DNA of 21,540 nucleotides from Chloroflexi bacterium UBA6019. GTDB taxonomy: Bacteria > Chloroflexota > Dormibacteria > Dormibacterales > Dormibacteraceae. The notes under the pieces were generated by a model. The model did not search any database, was not told where the DNA came from, and was given only the letters and a program-made list of their open reading frames with translations. Positions 20,453 through 21,540 of this stretch are shown here, one piece after another. A program made the translations under genes and the position numbers. The stretch covers positions 1,468 through 23,007 of the forward strand of contig DIZV01000072.1 in NCBI GenBank assembly GCA_002427995.1. The letters are read 5' to 3'. Numbering within the stretch: the first letter of the stretch is position 1; each line of letters begins with the position of its first letter.

Positions 20453-21477
20453 AAGAGCGCCGGCTCAAGCGGTTGCTCGTCTGCGGGGCGGCCGGCTTCA
20501 TCGGCAGCCACTTCGTCAAGCTTCTGCGCCGGACCCGACCCGAGATCGAGATCACCGTTCTCGACAAGCTCACCTACGCCGGCAACCCAGCCAACCTCGC
20601 TGAGCTCGAAAAGACCGCCGGCTACCGCTTCGTCCGGGGCGACATCGCCGACGGCGAGATGGTCGACCACCTCGCCGGCCAGGTCGACGCGATCGTGAAC
20701 TTCGCCGCCGAAACCCACGTCGACCGGAGCCTGCTCGACCCCTTCGCCTTCGTCGTCACCGATGTCCTCGGGACCGGGGTCCTGGCGGAGGCAGCGCGCA
20801 AGCACGGCCACGAGGTCTTCCTCCTGGTCTCAACCGACGAGGTCTATGGCGATGTCGCCGAGGGGCGCTCCCAGGAGACGGACGCCTTCCGGCCACGCAG
20901 CCCCTACAGTGCCAGCAAAGCGGGTGGCGAGCTCCTCGCCTGGTCGTACCAGGTCAGCCACGGCCTGCCGCTCATCGTCACCCGGGGCAGCAACAACTAC
21001 GGTCCCAATCAATTCCCAGAGAAGATCGTGCCGCTCTTTATCACCAATGCGCTCGACGGGATGGAACTGCCCATCTACGGCGATGGGAGCGCGGTGCGGG
21101 ACTACATCTACGTTGAGGACCATTGCCGCGGCATCGACGCCGCGCTCCACCGCGGCGCCCCCGGCGAGGCTTACAACCTCGGCACCGGCACTGAGACCAG
21201 CGGCAACGAGGTGGCTGCCGCGGTGGTGGAGCTCACGGGCCTGGATGGAGCAAAGGTCGGCCGGGTCATGGACCGCGCCGGCCACGACTATCGCTACGCC
21301 CTGGACGTGCGCAAGGCAGCGGAGGAGCTCGGCTGGTCAGCTGAGGTCGGCTTCCGAGAAGGGATGGAGCGCACGGTCCGCTGGTACCGCGAGAACGAGA
21401 GTTGGTGGCGACCGCTGCGCAACGGTGAATACTGGGACTTCTACAAGCTGAACTACCGGCCCGCCGAGGTGCAATAG
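20449..21477 (+). CDS. rmlB: dTDP-glucose 4,6-dehydratase
   Basis: An extended short-chain dehydrogenase of 342 residues that converts dTDP-glucose to dTDP-4-keto-6-deoxyglucose using bound NAD. The Rossmann motif is GAAGFIGS (13-20), the catalytic Thr129-Asp130-Glu131 sits in STDEVYGD, and the Tyr153-X3-Lys157 pair is in YSASK. The NNYGPNQFPEKIVPLFI and YGDGSAVRDYIYVEDH blocks are diagnostic of RmlB. The start is GTG 20449, overlapping the stop of the preceding gene. It is the third gene of the rml operon, and its product could feed rhamnose or another deoxysugar. Confidence 0.96.
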   Translation: MKERRLKRLLVCGAAGFIGSHFVKLLRRTRPEIEITVLDKLTYAGNPANLAELEKTAGYRFVRGDIADGEMVDHLAGQVDAIVNFAAETHVDRSLLDPFAFVVTDVLGTGVLAEAARKHGHEVFLLVSTDEVYGDVAEGRSQETDAFRPRSPYSASKAGGELLAWSYQVSHGLPLIVTRGSNNYGPNQFPEKIVPLFITNALDGMELPIYGDGSAVRDYIYVEDHCRGIDAALHRGAPGEAYNLGTGTETSGNEVAAAVVELTGLDGAKVGRVMDRAGHDYRYALDVRKAAEELGWSAEVGFREGMERTVRWYRENESWWRPLRNGEYWDFYKLNYRPAEVQ

Positions 21478-21512
21478 CCGGAGGCCCTCCAGCGGCCCGA
21501 AGACCTGTCAAT

Positions 21513-21518
21513 TAGACT
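21513..21518 (+). promoter_or_regulatory. Putative -10 box (TAGACT) for a gene starting at 21525
   Basis: TAGACT ends exactly six bases before GTG 21525, matching the spacing seen before ATG 6445 and GTG 1990. It marks the probable start of the next gene beyond the window. Confidence 0.4.
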
Positions 21519-21524
21519 GCGAAC

Positions 21525-21540
21525 GTGGATCGACGTGCGC
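21525..21540 (+). CDS. Possible start of the next gene, cut by the window edge
   Basis: Only GTG and four codons are visible, so no product can be named. The call rests on the TAGACT box six bases upstream. An rmlD or a glycosyltransferase would fit the operon context, but nothing in the sequence shows it. Confidence 0.3.

Overview
The window is very GC-rich, densely packed DNA from a bacterial chromosome. Most of it is ordinary housekeeping and envelope genes. I see no transposase, integrase, phage gene, CRISPR array, rRNA or tRNA. The gene set points to a deep-branching member of the Terrabacteria, such as Dormibacterota, Chloroflexota or an early actinobacterial lineage. The reasons are a PucR-type regulator, a class-I beta glutamine synthetase, a cytochrome b split as in b6/subunit IV, a Tat-type Rieske protein, and frequent starts that look leaderless. 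This placement is an inference from gene content, not a phylogeny.

Layout. 1-755: the 3' part of an alpha/beta hydrolase. 752-2328: an arsenic cluster, with arsM-arsC on the minus strand and arsR diverging on the plus strand. 2458-3707: a 52-residue hypothetical, an orphan single-domain response regulator and a 145-residue hypothetical. 3732-6364: a cytoplasmic-looking HtrA-type protease, a class-III aminotransferase of the glutamate-1-semialdehyde mutase type and an acylphosphatase. 6445-8221: a GAF-PucR regulator whose reading frame is broken once, near 6958. 8312-9674: an NfeD-SPFH membrane-microdomain operon. 9695-10178: two small minus-strand genes, one with a zinc-ribbon pattern. 10286-11731: glnA with a strong terminator. 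11941-12282: thioredoxin. 12364-14183: a BcsA-like membrane glycosyltransferase with a coupled 97-residue helical protein. 14333-16247: Rieske, cytochrome b6-like and subunit-IV-like genes of a quinol:cytochrome c reductase. 16317-17294: trpS. 17342-18256: a DEDDh exonuclease. 18051-19133: DNA polymerase IV. 19251-21477: a dTDP-sugar operon (rmlA, an rmlC-like gene, rmlB) with overlapping start and stop codons. A further gene probably begins at 21525.

How the genes work together. The ars genes form a reduce-and-methylate detoxification unit, with arsR placed to control the divergent promoter region. The rml genes supply dTDP-activated deoxysugar for surface glycans. The glycosyltransferase makes or exports another polysaccharide. 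The Rieske/b6/IV genes form the core of the respiratory quinol-oxidising complex, but no cytochrome c gene lies beside them.

The most notable observations are the single-base frame break in the GAF-PucR regulator, a 206-nt tail-to-tail coding overlap between the exonuclease and dinB, a recurring TAnnnT-to-start-codon spacing that suggests leaderless mRNAs, b6f-like features of the cytochrome b, and a 10-mer shared upstream of trxA and the Rieske gene. I found no clear previously undescribed multi-gene system. The least explained candidates are the glycosyltransferase/97-residue pair, the 145-residue hypothetical and the small zinc-ribbon gene.
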